Source of the DNA: Lenisia limosa
Lineage: Eukaryota; Breviatea
Length of the DNA: 35,578 nt
NCBI GenBank assembly: GCA_001655205.1
Contig: LPNZ01009195.1
Location: 1-35,578, forward strand
Direction of reading: 5' to 3'
Below the pieces are notes generated by a model, which saw only the letters and a program-made list of their open reading frames with translations, made no database searches and was not told where the DNA came from. Positions 1 through 11,508 of this stretch are shown piece by piece; position 1 is the first letter of the stretch; the number at the start of each line of letters is the position of its first letter. A program made the translations under genes and the position numbers.

Positions 1-83
1 ACTTATCTCACGCACTGTATGTACATATTATTCTAATAAATGGTTGTTTGCGGAGTTCCGCATGTATGATCTAACCTGTGCAG

Positions 84-3000
84 CTAATGACCTTATCCGA
101 CGCGCACAAGGCCCTCGCTAACGTGCTTCAAGGCCTCCATCGGTTCTACTCACAATACACTGCTGCTGTACACGGTGCGTCACAGACTGTTTCTCTGGTT
201 TTTTCTGTATTAATACTGTCCATCCAAGGCTTAAATTCCATCACCTTCACCTGCTGTATTGCGTATTATGTTGCCTCAGCGTGACATGCACTATTTTTTA
301 TCCCATTGCTCCATACTGTACAGCGCTACTATGCAAGCTTACACACTCAGACAAGATCACGTCCCTGCGCACTCCCATTGAGAAGGAACTGAGAGAGTTC
401 ATTAAACTGCATCGTTGGGACGAAAGAAGCTACATCCGGCACAAGTACTCAATCGAACGGTCACACAAACAAGTCCACAAGTGGGGGTATTATGATGACT
501 TGCAATCTCTCAATGTGACGTTATTCATTTTACCCATTAGATTGACCCGTAAATTTGCTGCTGGACTCGCGGACCCGATTTCTCAGACGCTGACTGCGTG
601 GGAGGTCAAGGTGAGTTTCATGGATGCCCTCAAAAGTGTTTGGATTGCATCTTCATAGCACACTGTTATGAGTATTTAGTATGGTTTTGAAATTGGATAA
701 GCCTGTCTCATTTACTGGATTAAGACCGTATCAATGTTGCATTTGATAGAACTGTTACCCCCCCCCCCAGGCCCAAGACATGGACCCTGAAGCCAGCAAG
801 CCAGCTAACATCGTTCTGAAGGCACTCAAGACGGATATGCTGTCAGCTGACTTAGTACATACCGACGCTGAACATTGTCTTGACCTGAGCGGTTGGGGGT
901 GCAGTGTTAGTCATTGTGGATATCTCATCAAAACAAATATCATTAATTGCCAAGTTCTTCGTCCAACCTGTTCCAACCCCCCCCCCTAGACCACGCCGCA
1001 TATCNNNNNNNNNNNNNNNNNNNNNNNNNNNNNNNNNNNNNNNNNNNNNNNNNNNNNNNNNNNNCAGTCTGTCCGCACCCAACGCCGAGTCTGTGATGGC
1101 TGAAATGGCCCGTTCCGCCCTCAACCGTGCTAAGGATCTTCGCCAGGATGTGGGAGAGGGGCTTAACAGCTTTGTCTTTCTTGGGGGTTACTTCATTTGT
1201 GCCCCCACGTACGTTGGAGTGATGGGATGCGTGTTGAAGAAGCGTCTGGCCTGGGCTTTGTTTTATTATTCAACCATTGTACACAACAGAGCTGAGTTCG
1301 AGCTTACACTCCCAATGTCACTTCTGCAGAGCTCCAAACGCGCCAAGGTTCGTAAGAAGAAGGCTGTGGCAGACTTCATCAAGACCATGCACCAAACTGG
1401 TGGGATTCCTTCTCTTGACTACAGAAGTTGATTATTGTAATATTATTTATGAAGAATTGTCATTTCTCAACCAACCATGGTTTTCTTTTCCTCTATTTTG
1501 GTGAAACAATTCGCAAAACGGACTCACCTCTCAGGCCTGAAATCTCACAAGACTGAAAGGTCGAGTGACTATTCCATTGAGGACATCTGCCTCCTGAAAC
1601 TGCCAGGTAGGCTGACCACCCCCATCCCCTCGATATAGGCTTCCAATTACCGCTATTTCCTTGCTTTTCTTGGAAAGCTGTTCAAATGCCAATTTGCATA
1701 CGCCGTCCTAAAGTTCATGTTTTTTCGCCTCCAACCCACCGTCCAGACCCCCAGCAAGTGCTGCGCATTACAACGGCCTCGGGTGCCGCAAGTCTGACCT
1801 CCGCTCTCACTAACGGTGCGTTATTCGGGAGGAGAGATGTTGTTGTTATTATTCACTCTTGTGTTGTTATTCAATTCATTTGATACGATATGAAGATGTT
1901 GTGATTTTTATCCGATGCATACACCCAAGCCATAAAGCTCACGCCTCTCCCCAGGTTCGGACACAGCCTCGAGGCGCGTGGCAACCACAGCTTTCAAGGC
2001 CCAGGTTCTGAGGAGATGCATTCCTGGTACAGGGGCTGGGTCGGCATTTTGTGTTGCTTGCGGTGCTATCTCTCCCTATATAGTATACTGACACAAACAC
2101 TCCCACTATCACCTATTTATTGTGTGTAATATATAACCACAGGATATTAAAAACAACTACAGTATATATATCATAATAAACAGTGTTCACCCCCCCCCCC
2201 AGCCCATCACGAGGACGTTCTCAACGCAGAGGTCATGACCGTTTCCCGAGCAGTTGACCACGGATTCCACATGGCCGTCCAGGCACTCGAACACACTACT
2301 CAAGCCACTGAGGACACTGATAAGGTGGGCGAATTGCTAACTCCCGTGTCCTTTATTGATCAATCTCACTTACCTTCATCATCACTAATCCCGCATTAAT
2401 CAGCATATAGCTTCACTATATCAATCAGCTCACCCCCCAGGTTGCCTCTCTGGTTGCCACCCTCAAATCGGCCGACGGAGACTCTGTAGCAGTGGGAGAG
2501 GGGGGGGGGGGGTNNNNNNNNNNNNNNNNNNNNNNNNNNNNNNNNNNNNNNNNNNNNNNNNNNNNNNNNNNNNNNNNNNNNNNNNNNNNNNNNNNNNNNN
2601 NNNNNNNNNNNNNNNNNNNNNNNNNNNNNNNNNNNNNNNNNNNNNNNNNNNNNNNNNNNNNNNNNNNNNNNNNNNNNNNNNNNNNNNNNNNNNNNNNNNN
2701 NNNNNNNNNNNNNNNNNNNNNNNNNNNNNNNNNNNNNNNNNNNNNNNNNNNNNGCGACTTTGTTGTAGTATACGTGATTTTTCCGTATTGACAACTCCAC
2801 AGTAACCCCCCTTTTTTTACCTTCCCTCAGACCGAATCTTTGGTGTCGAGTGCGTCGGTTCTGCGGTCTTCTATCATGGCGTCCGAGGCGTGTGTCAAGG
2901 TATGGCGGTTGTGGCTTGGTCAAAGTGCTTCTTCAGTCCTTCGCAATAATGCGTAGCTGTGCATTATAATCATACAATGTATCGCTATAGCTTACTCCCC

Positions 3001-4251
3001 CAGGTTCTTGACACGACGGGTTTGGAAGCCGCTCTTGGCCATGGCGTTGTAATCGAGCAGAAGGTTGGAAAGTAAAAACGTCCTACTATATGTGGATACA
3101 ATTATTAAACCATACATAATACATCATACATAAATACACATATTGCCCTATAGAGGCTGACTTGTTAGGCTCGAAGCAATGTCAACAGAATGATGACCCA
3201 TGTTCGCAGTCTTGCTGAAAGTGGCCCCCTCCCCCTTCGTGCCCAGGTACCTGATCGATCTCATTTATTAGAGCTCTTACCTTGGGCCATCTTGACTTCC
3301 GCTTTTTCCTCCAATGCATGATTTGTACTTTGCGGTTCCTTTCTTCTGTTGTATTGATTTTTCCGTTTTCTGATACCCCCCCCCCCCAANNNNNNNNNNN
3401 NNNNNNNNNNNNNNNNNNNNNNNNNNNNNNNNNNNNNNNNNNNNNNNNNNNNNNNNNNNNNNNNNNNNNNATTAGAAATGTCAAAACGGCAAAGCCCAAC
3501 ATGGCAGATGCTGAGCCCTGTCTTCGAATGGGTGAGTGTGGTGGCTGATATGGCTGACATATGATATTGTCACTTGCCATGATAGAAGGCTTTTCTTACC
3601 CCTTCAGCCTTTGTTGGCGCAGTGGAGTCAGTACTTGCTTCCATCCAACGTGTGCGCGCTTGTGACGCAATGTAAGGGGAGGGGGAAGTAAAATGGACTG
3701 GGAGTGCCAAGATTGAACCTTATCTTAGGTGCCAAACTATCTTCCATTTCTTAAGACAATTCGATCTGGAAGTTTCTTCCATCATATATAATAACCTCCG
3801 CCTTCTTTTTCTTTACACTCCTGACTGTGCAGCCCCCCGGCGGTCGGGGACAAAACCGAGGACGGTGACAGTGACATCACAAACGTCATTCCTCGGGACA
3901 TGAAGGCCGCAACACAGGCTGTGGACAGTATCCAAGCCCATAAGGTCCTTACTGCCTTCAAAGCCCTCATCACCACTGCGGCTGCTGAAGGGTGCGGGGG
4001 AGTAGTGCCTAACGCTAAAGCAAACACCTTTATCTGCCCTTAAACATATATGTATATAGTCATATTCTTTATACTCAATTCCCCCCCCCCCCCCNNNNNN
4101 NNNNNNNNNNNNNNNNNNNNNNNNNNNNNNNNNNNNNNNNNNNNNNNNNNNNNNNNNNNNNNNNNNNCGCGTAACTGGCGCCATTATCACGCGCACTCTC
4201 AACATATCAGCGGCCTGCCTTGGCCTGGTGTCCTGTGTTGCCAACATCGCC
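84..4251 (+). other. MDN1: Midasin exons upstream of the acidic linker
   Basis: Exons that join in frame: 84-174, 351-480, 541-610, 771-891, 990-gap, gap-1149, 1330-1399, 1535-1606, 1747-1815, 1955-2026, 2203-2324, 2441-2491, 2831-2899, 3004-3071, 3189-3246, gap-3531, 3608-3671, 3833-3991, gap-4251. They read as mainly alpha-helical sequence, as expected for the linker region of midasin. The donor of 771-891 is the weakest call. The segment after 3246 probably lacks an exon that fell in the gap at 3390-3470. Conservation with midasin is strongest in 351-610 and 4168-4251 and weak between. Confidence 0.75.
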
Positions 4252-7200
4252 GTGGGGGGGGGGTTAGTATGCTCAAATCAGCATGTTTTATTTCTTTCTA
4301 CATATTCAACAGGTTCTTTTAACAGAATTATCGAAACAAACCGCATCCTTACCCCCCAGACCAACATCTGCCGTGACGGCTACTGTACGGCGTCGGACGA
4401 TGGCGGCGAATGGGAGGGTGATGAGCAGGACGGAGAAGGCACGGGCATGGGAGATGGTGTCGGCAACGAAGACGTGTCCAATGAGATCGATAACGAGGAG
4501 CAGCTCATGGGTGATAACGTAGGGCTTTCCCTCTCCCTCTAAAAATGCTATCATACCTGTGTCGACTATGTATTATATTTGTACATAATATATATGGATA
4601 TATACTATATATTTAGCCATTAAGGATTTGTTTGCCCCCCCCCCCTCCAGTCTTGACAAAATAGGCCCAGAAAGAGGACGAGAACAAACCTGATGACGGC
4701 GAACAGGACACTGAAAAGGGTCCGGGGGGGGGGGCAGTTGGTTTGTCCCAGTCAAAACCACATCAAGCTTAGCTTTTAACCTGGATTGGATGGGACTATT
4801 TGGGTAATTGCCATAAAACTATTTCACAGACTCAGATAAAGTATTTTTTTCATGGCATAGTTATTGTTTATTAAAATTAACTGCCACACTTTCTAATAGC
4901 TGTCATCACACACACTTCTGCATTGAAAACTGTTTTCACTTGAACATTCCTGGCACCATACTTACACATCAGGAATTGAGATGGAGCAAGAATTTGACGG
5001 TGAAATGGAGGACGTTCCTGAGCCGGAGGAGAAGGAAGAGGATGAGGATAAGAAGGACGAGGAGGAAGAGGAAGAACTTGACCGGCAGATGGTGGGTGCA
5101 GGCAATATGGAACTTGACCTTTTCATTGTGTTGTCTCTTATTGATACCCCATGGGGGGGTAAGCCTGAGGATGGCTAGTATGATCGATTCTCATATTGAC
5201 ATGACTTTTGGTGTTTACTTAAATAGCCACACCCATTAAAGCAGAGTGGGTTGTGGTACTGCAGAAGCGACTGGTCTGGACTTTGTCTTGTTATACTCGT
5301 GTGTTTTCAAATGCTTAACAGAGGATATTTTGATTCGCCAATTTGACTTTTAGGGTGAGACCAACGATCAAGAGGAGTCCATCGATGAGCGTCTTTGGAA
5401 CAATGATGATGCTGAGGTGGGTTGAGAGGAAAATAATAATCAATTAGGGATCAGATTTCACACAAAAATGAGATCTTCCGAAGATATTGTCCTGGTTGTT
5501 TTGATAACCATTCGACTCACCCCCCCCCCCAGGATGAAAAGGATGATTCAGCAGAGAGGGAAGAAGGAAAGGAAACAGAGGAGCAAGCTCTGGATAGCAA
5601 CCTCGAAGCAAAGGATGAGAACGATGAGGGCGATGATAAGGTCAGGACTGTGTGTGTTTCTTGTTTGTCTTGCGTTGTCATTACCTGGGGTCTATATTGC
5701 GTTGTCATTACCTGGGGTCTATATTGCCACTCACCTTTGTTATTATAATCATATATGATTGCTACTCATCTTGTCGTTGTAATCATCTGTGAGCCATTTT
5801 CAGTGTCGCAAACCCTCATTTCCTTTATAGGAGGAGGGAAATCAGGACCAAGCCAAACCCCATGAAGAAGAAGAGAACGAGGCGGAGGTTTGCTGCGTAA
5901 TACTCTGATACCCAATTCAGCTTCGCAGCACCCCCTATATGATGCTCTATGTACATCGTGTGTATATCGCCCTCACCCCCCAGGATGGCCCGGATGACCA
6001 GGTACACGAGGAGCCAGACATGGCTGACGACACCGGTCTGGACACCCGAAAGGACCAGGAGGAGTTCCAGGACCTTCCAAGCGACCTTGAAGGAGATGCA
6101 GTGCGGGGGATGTACGTGGCCAAGGCCGTTGAGAAGAGAGCAGATGTGACTACTCCAAAAAATACTTTGATACACAACAATACGTTCCGATCATTTGGGC
6201 GATTGTTGTTTTATGTTACAGACATGTTTTATTTTGTATACTCACCCCTCAGCCCAGCGACGATGAGGGCGGAATATCCGAGGAGGAGCCCCAGGAAGAT
6301 AACGAAGATTTCCAGGCTGAGGAGCAAGTGGGAGGGGGGGGGGGGAATCCGCTTGGAATATATCTTTAGATCCAATTGCTCAACGTATTCGCTGTTTTTG
6401 TCTTGTGTTGGTTTTACGTTTTAGGAGAACCCCATCGGTCCTGATGACGAGGAGGACCGCGGTAGCGAGGGTGAACAGGCCGACATGGATGAAACCGTCC
6501 CTGAAGATCCGACCGAAGAGCATATGGATGGCGGAATGGTGAGGGGATTAATGAGAACATAATTAGGGCACACCTTTCAGCTTTGCCGGGGGGGGGGGCN
6601 NNNNNNNNNNNNNNNNNNNNNNNNNNNNNNNNNNNNNNNNNNNNNNNNTGTTAAGTAGACATAGTTGACTGTGTAGGTTGCTGAAGATGAGCCTCAACCG
6701 GAAGAGGAAGAAAAGAACGAAGATGGAGAGGAAGACAAGGAGGAGGAGGAAGAAACTGCAGCCACGCAAAAGGACCGCCAGATGGCCGCAGAGCAAGCCG
6801 AGGGCGCTGAGGTGGGTAAGGGCAAATGTTGTGACAATCACACAGTTATTGGCGAACTTGCCATATGTGGGATGTACCATATTAGGCATGCTCACTTAAC
6901 ATATTAGGAAGGAGCAGATGCCCAGGAAGAAGCCGAGGCTGAGGCAGAGAAGGATGATCAAGATCGTGGGTTTGGCTCTTTTCCATGTTGCCGGCTTGTG
7001 TCTGACAAAATCCTCTTTTTCAACTTCGATTCATTGCCCTCACTCCTGCAGCTGAGGCAGCCCAGGCCGGTATGACAGGTGACGGTGCTCCGGAGGGCTC
7101 CTGGATGGAGGGAGCTGAGCAGTTGGATACGGCGCCGCAGGTAAATAACCCGCCACCACAGGAGGCCAGGAGCCTTGGTGACGTGTTGAAGTGGGTCAGG

Positions 7201-10200
7201 AATATGTCATAAATGTTATGCTGGGGTAGTTCATTCTCTGAAGGAGGTATAAATTGCTCATGGGGATGTATATTGTCCTTGTACCCTCCTTACCCTCTCA
7301 GATCCTTCCAAGACAAAGTCAACATGGCTGACGACAAGCTTGAAGAGAAACCAAGTGCTGGGGAGAAGAAAGTAAGAAGGGTGATGATGGAAGAAAGTAG
7401 TGTTTTATACCTTCTCATTCTGACCTCTTCGCAGCCCTCAGACGCTCATCGATTTGTCCAAGACGGGGCTGAAAACGAAAATGACGAACAGGCCCTTGGT
7501 GGGGGGGGGGGGANNNNNNNNNNNNNNNNNNNNNNNNNNNNNNNNNNNNNNNNNNNNNNNNNNNNNNNNNNNNNNNNNNNNNNNCGCCCAGAGAGTTTAC
7601 TGAGAATGTGACGATGGATTTGCCTTATGTGTACAGGAGAAGCGCTCGAAGACCAGCAGAAGGATGCCGGGCCAGACCAAATGCAGGCTGAGGAAGAGGA
7701 AAGTAACGAGCTTGAGGTGCCGAAGGTAGGGGGGGCTATTGTGTACTGGCGTCTTGCAGCAATGTGGCTGATCTTGCAGGAGGAGAAGAAGCCGGCAGCA
7801 CCTGAAGAGACCGACGACCAGCCACTCCTCGACCCTCAAAAGATGGAGGTGAGGGTCGATACCTTTTGCCGCAGTGTTTCAAATACAGATCTTTCACATT
7901 CCTACGCTCCTTTTTGTATTATATACCCTTGTTTTATTTCCTCTTTACATATTCCACATTTTGTTTATGAAATCATTTCATCATACTATGCCGCATGATT
8001 GCTGTGTCGTCACGAATCTATTGACGAGTTCACTGTCCCCCCCTCACTATCTAGACGGGTGAGAAGAAAGCCAAGGCCAAGACCAGGCCCGACCAATCGG
8101 GTGATGCCGAGGACATTCCTGACGCCAGTGAAGAGACTGGAATTGGTGGGGGGTGCAGTAATGAAAACTCGATTTCACATTTATACTGAAACGATTTTGG
8201 GAACACTGGGAAAAGTGTGACCAATATGGCAATGACGATGCAGAACCCGAGGCTACGGAGCAAACGGAAGACACGCGTCCGGACGTTGTTGCAAGTGACG
8301 GACGGATGGAGCTCGCAGCTCAGGACGGCGAAGTGGGCGGGGGTTCTATGCTTATTCTGTTTGAGAAGACTCAAACTATCGTATATTTAATGATATCATA
8401 TATACTATATCATATTATATTATTTGCTGCTGTTGTTTTGTTATTGTTATTGTTATTGTATTGACTGACAAAACCACCCTAAATCAATATTCCTTAAAAT
8501 TCCCTTTGTTTCACCCCCCCCCAGAACCCCGTGCCGCCCCTGTCATTGCAGGAGGTGGCAGCCCTCCGAAGTGCAATGGAAGCGCGCCTCCGGGCNNNNN
8601 NNNNNNNNNNNNNNNNNNNNNNNNNNNNNNNNNNNNNNNNNNNNNNNNNNNNNNNNNNNNNNNNNNNNNNNNNNNNNNNNNNNNNNNNNNNNNNNNNNNN
8701 NNNNNNNNNNNNNNNNNNNNNNNNNNNNNNNNNNNNNNNNNNNNNNNNNNNNNNNNNNNNNNNNNNNNNNNNNNNNNNNNNNACCTCTGTGAACAGCTGC
8801 GGCTCGTGCTGACACCCACCCTCGCGGCTCGGCTTGAGGGCGACTATCGAACCGGCAAGAGACTGAAGTGGGCTTGGGGCTGTTATGCGGAATGATGACG
8901 TGCTCTTTTGGATAGAAATAAGAATGCCTCTCTTAACGCCACGTCAGTCAACTCAGCAAGATATACTATTACTGATAAACAAGATAGTTCTATCCACCCA
9001 TCACCTTTCAGCATGCGTAAGATCATCCCGTACATTGCCAGCCAGTTTAAAAAGGACAAAATCTGGCTCCGCCGCACCAAGCCTTCCAAACGAACCTACC
9101 AGGTATGGTCAATAATGCTGTTTGGGGATGCCCATAGATAGTGATAAAAGTGGTGTTTTTATTCTTAAAATTCAAAAATAACGGTAAATTTTTGCAACTA
9201 TACACATTTTTCAAATGCAACCCATTTTTAGACAAGCTCAGATGATGATGTCCCTCACCCCCTCCCAGATTATGATTTGTATCGATGACTCGCAGTCGAT
9301 GACCGACTTTGGAGCTGGCAAGGTAGCACTCGAGGCCACATGCATGTTGGCAAAGGTATGACTCCAATCGCCTCAAGGCCTATCTTTTGGACATTAACGG
9401 TTGCTTGTACTTGTGTAATTGCTGACTCTCTCTTGATCCTCCCAAACCCTGCAATGAGCCATCATCCCAGATAACCACAATAGGCATTGACTCAGCTCGA
9501 AGCGGGAGACTTGGCTGTTATGAAGTACGGTAACACGGCTCAGCTGCTGCACCACTTCAACACGCCTTTCAGCGATAAGACCGGTTTGGTGGCCATGCTT
9601 CAATGCCACATTCTCTTGAAAACTTCCCAAGTGTAAAAGAGATATATTGCTTCGAGGAGACTAAAACCGAATATGTCCTTAAAGACTGCATCCCTCCATT
9701 GCCTCATATCCGCATCCCTCCATTGCCTCATTTCGCAGGTGCTGAGGTAGTTGGACAATTCTCATTCAGTGACCAAAAAACCGACACTGTTGCCCTAATG
9801 CAAGCCGGTCTGGNNNNNNNNNNNNNNNNNNNNNNNNNNNNNNNNNNNNNNNNNNNNNNNNNNNNNNNNNNNNNNNNNNNNNNNNNNNNNNNNNNNNNNN
9901 NNNNNNNNNNNNNNNNNNNNNNNNNNNNNCCTGTTTCTGACATGACCATAAATGCCTGTTTACTGGTTAGGGCGTCCTCAGTAGGATCCGATGTCACGAC
10001 CCTGCAGCTGATGTTTGTCATTGGTGATGGCCGAACTTTCCAGAACGTGGGGGCTGGGATGGCTTTGCATTGCCATAGCATAGCATAGTCTTCCATTACA
10101 CGTTCTTATTCCCCTTGATGCTCACCCCCCCTCTAGAAGGAGAAACTCAACCGTCTCATCCGCGAGGCCCAGGAGTCGGGATGTCTTGTGGTCTTCATTC

Positions 10201-10635
10201 TGGTGGACTCTCCTGACAAAGACGTGGGAGGGGGGCATAGCGGATTCTCTCAATAACCCTAAAACGACGCTCATTTCCTCAATTACCCTAAAACGACGCT
10301 CATTTCCTCAATTACCCTAAAACTACGCTCATTTCCTCATTTACCCCTCCAGTCGAGCATCTTTGACGTCAAATCAGTGTCCATGAGCCCCGCAGGCAAG
10401 GTCATTTCAAAGCCCTATATGGCCACCTTCCCGTTCCCGTACTACGTCGTGTGCCGACATGTATGCTGGATCCTGGTCTATTTCGTAGCATGTCTTCACT
10501 TCAGTCCTAGATTAACTACTGCACTAACCACGCACCCAGTATCCCTTGAAACTTCTCACGCCTCAGGTATCCGGTCTGACCCACGTGCTGAGTGACTCCC
10601 TACGCCAATGGTTCGAGATTGTGGCTCACCTCTAG
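84..10635 (+). CDS. MDN1: Midasin (AAA ATPase of 60S ribosome assembly), C-terminal part, about 47 exons, 5' end outside window
   Basis: Midasin is the giant dynein-like AAA ATPase that remodels pre-60S particles by pulling on assembly factors bound to its C-terminal MIDAS domain. Only the part after the ATPase ring is present. Visible landmarks in order: the helical stretch with PIEKELREFIKLHRW (351-480); the EGFCR-like and GTGMGDGVG motifs with DVSNEIDNEEQLMG (4360-4518); EQEFDGEM and DERLW (4973-5416); a long Asp/Glu-rich linker; then GDYRTGKRL, MRKIIPYIASQFKKDKIWLR and RRTKPSKR leading into IDDSQSM. The terminal exon 10567-10635 ends SLRQWFEIVAHL and a TAG stop. The first visible exon begins at an acceptor at 82-83, so the start codon lies upstream. 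Gaps at 1005, 3390, 4095, 8596 and 9814 remove coding sequence. Exon junctions were chosen by GT-AG and by phase; one near 7140-7302 stays unresolved. Confidence 0.96.
4360..8332 (+). other. MDN1: Midasin Asp/Glu-rich linker spread over about 18 small exons
   Basis: Exons: 4360-4518, 4665-4719, 4973-5091, 5354-5416, 5533-5640, 5831-5887, 5984-6100, 6253-6327, 6425-6538, 6677-6811, 6908-6965, 7052-7140, about 7302-7371, 7435-7498, 7637-7725, 7780-7848, 8055-8145, 8244-8332. The encoded sequence is dominated by Glu and Asp with Gln and Lys, the flexible tether that lets the MIDAS domain swing to the ATPase ring in characterised midasins. Most introns from 5417 to 8333 fall between codons (phase 0); the exceptions I see are at 6966, 7499 and 8146. 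Many exons are therefore symmetric and could be skipped without shifting the frame. Confidence 0.85.
5674..5727 (+). repeat. 27-bp tandem duplication in a midasin intron
   Basis: Two consecutive, essentially identical 27-bp units (5674-5700 and 5701-5727) lie inside the intron between exons ending at 5640 and starting at 5831. No function is apparent. Confidence 0.9.
9688..9735 (+). repeat. 24-bp tandem duplication at the end of a midasin intron
   Basis: Two units of period 24 (starts at 9688 and 9712) carrying GCATCCCTCCATTGCCTCAT end just before the acceptor used by the exon starting at 9739. The duplication lengthens the pyrimidine-rich tract of that acceptor. Confidence 0.85.
10250..10345 (+). 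repeat. 29-bp tandem repeat (three units plus a partial) in a midasin intron
   Basis: Units start at 10250, 10279 and 10308, with a partial one at 10337. They fill most of the intron 10224-10352. Each holds ACCCTAAAAC, so a short telomere-like string recurs, but only once per 29 bp. Confidence 0.9.
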
Positions 10636-11508
10636 ACCTAGACGCTGTCTATGGTATTGATGTATTTCTTTCTTGTTTCTAAAGGGAAAAGTATTTTCTT
10701 CGAGTGCACAAGGGAAGTCGTTTCCACCCTCCACCCAAAACCCACCGGACTATCACATTACGTATAATACATGTATCAAGAACGGTTTACTCGACTCTTA
10801 CTGCCACCCACACGTCAACTGTTCCTGGGATGTCAATACTTTCTGCGTGTCTCCACAGTATAAGGACAAAAGCCCCTGCACAATAACCTAGGAAGGCCCT
10901 CAATCTGTTTCGTCACGGATTGAGGTGCCACAGAGTTAGAATTGCAGACATCAAAGGTTATAGAATAACAGGTCAATTGCAACGCGAATCGGAGGTAGGG
11001 GTGGCCACAGCAAGTCAATTGCACTTGGGCTAACCTTTGACAGTGGCCGGAGAAGAGAAGTCCTGATAGAATATGAAGAGATGTAAGGCAGGTTATAACG
11101 CTGTTGGCCAATTCAAAGCAGTTTTTAAGGAAACTACAAAGCCCTCATGCCTTCTGCCACCAACATTGGCCATTTGACCTTTATAACACGTGTGCACATC
11201 AGTTCCCCTGTGTGGATAAGGCGATCCGACACAATAGCTGTGAGTACCTCGAAATAAACCATATATACCAAACAACACCCTTACACCTTTAGTTGAATGA
11301 GATCATCAAGGTATGCATTACAAACTTTTTGGTTGGGCAATTAGATGGCAAAGGAGAAACGCAGCAGTCCTAACTCTACCTAAAATATCATTAAAGCAAA
11401 AAAAAAAAATAATAAAAAAAAAAAGCAGAAATCGGTTTTGAAAAAAAAAANNNNNNNNNNNNNNNNNNNNNNNNNNNNNNNNNNNNNNNNNNNNNNNNNN
11501 NNCAATAC
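10636..11508. other. Region without a supported gene
   Basis: It follows the midasin stop and precedes the ubiquitin protease fragment on the other strand. It contains a copy of a dispersed repeat (10839-10957), an A-rich stretch at 11398-11450 and an assembly gap at 11451-11502. The missing 3' exons of the minus-strand protease could lie in or beyond the gap, but I saw no His-box exon on that strand. Confidence 0.6.
10839..10957 (+). repeat. Dispersed repeat fragment, 3' part (copy C)
   Basis: Aligns by eye with 34968-35110. Shared strings include TTCTGCGTG, ATAAGGACAA, CCCTGCA.AATAACC and GAGTTAGAATTGCAGACATC. It contains an imperfect hairpin with arms 10897-10907 and 10916-10925. Similarity stops after AAAGG, which suggests an element end or a truncation. 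Confidence 0.8.

Larger units (their letters stand above)
8783..10635 (+). other. MDN1: Midasin C-terminal MIDAS (VWA-like) domain
   Basis: Exons: gap-8867, 9012-9102, 9269-9355, 9484-9583, 9739-gap, 9982-10046, 10137-10223, 10353-10460, 10567-10635. The metal-ion-dependent adhesion site has the consensus D-x-S-x-S as DDSQS in exon 9269-9355, followed by the ALTQLEAGDLAVMKYG strand-helix unit. Later strands include LMFVIGDGRT and VVFILVDSP, matching the usual order of the fold. The codon split at the 8867/9012 junction gives Asn in GKRLN-MRKIIPY, as the family expects, which supports the hand splicing. The gap at 9814-9929 removes one or two helices. In characterised midasins this domain binds the ubiquitin-like domains of Rsa4 and Ytm1. 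Confidence 0.93.

Noticed and set aside
2396-2923. Open frames running through N tracts
   Set aside because: The N run removes stops artificially; the readable parts belong to midasin exons and introns on the plus strand.
4973-8332. Independent acidic (nucleolin-like) protein gene
   Set aside because: The exons join in phase on both sides to midasin-specific motifs (NEEQLMG before, GDYRTGKRL after), so this is the midasin linker.
10250-10345. Interstitial telomeric repeat (CCCTAAA-like)
   Set aside because: The string occurs once per 29-bp unit rather than in tandem, and the array sits in an intron.
11380-11450. Poly-A stretch as the tail of a retroposon
   Set aside because: It ends at an assembly gap and no retroposon body is visible next to it. 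On the minus strand it can equally be a T-rich tract before an acceptor.
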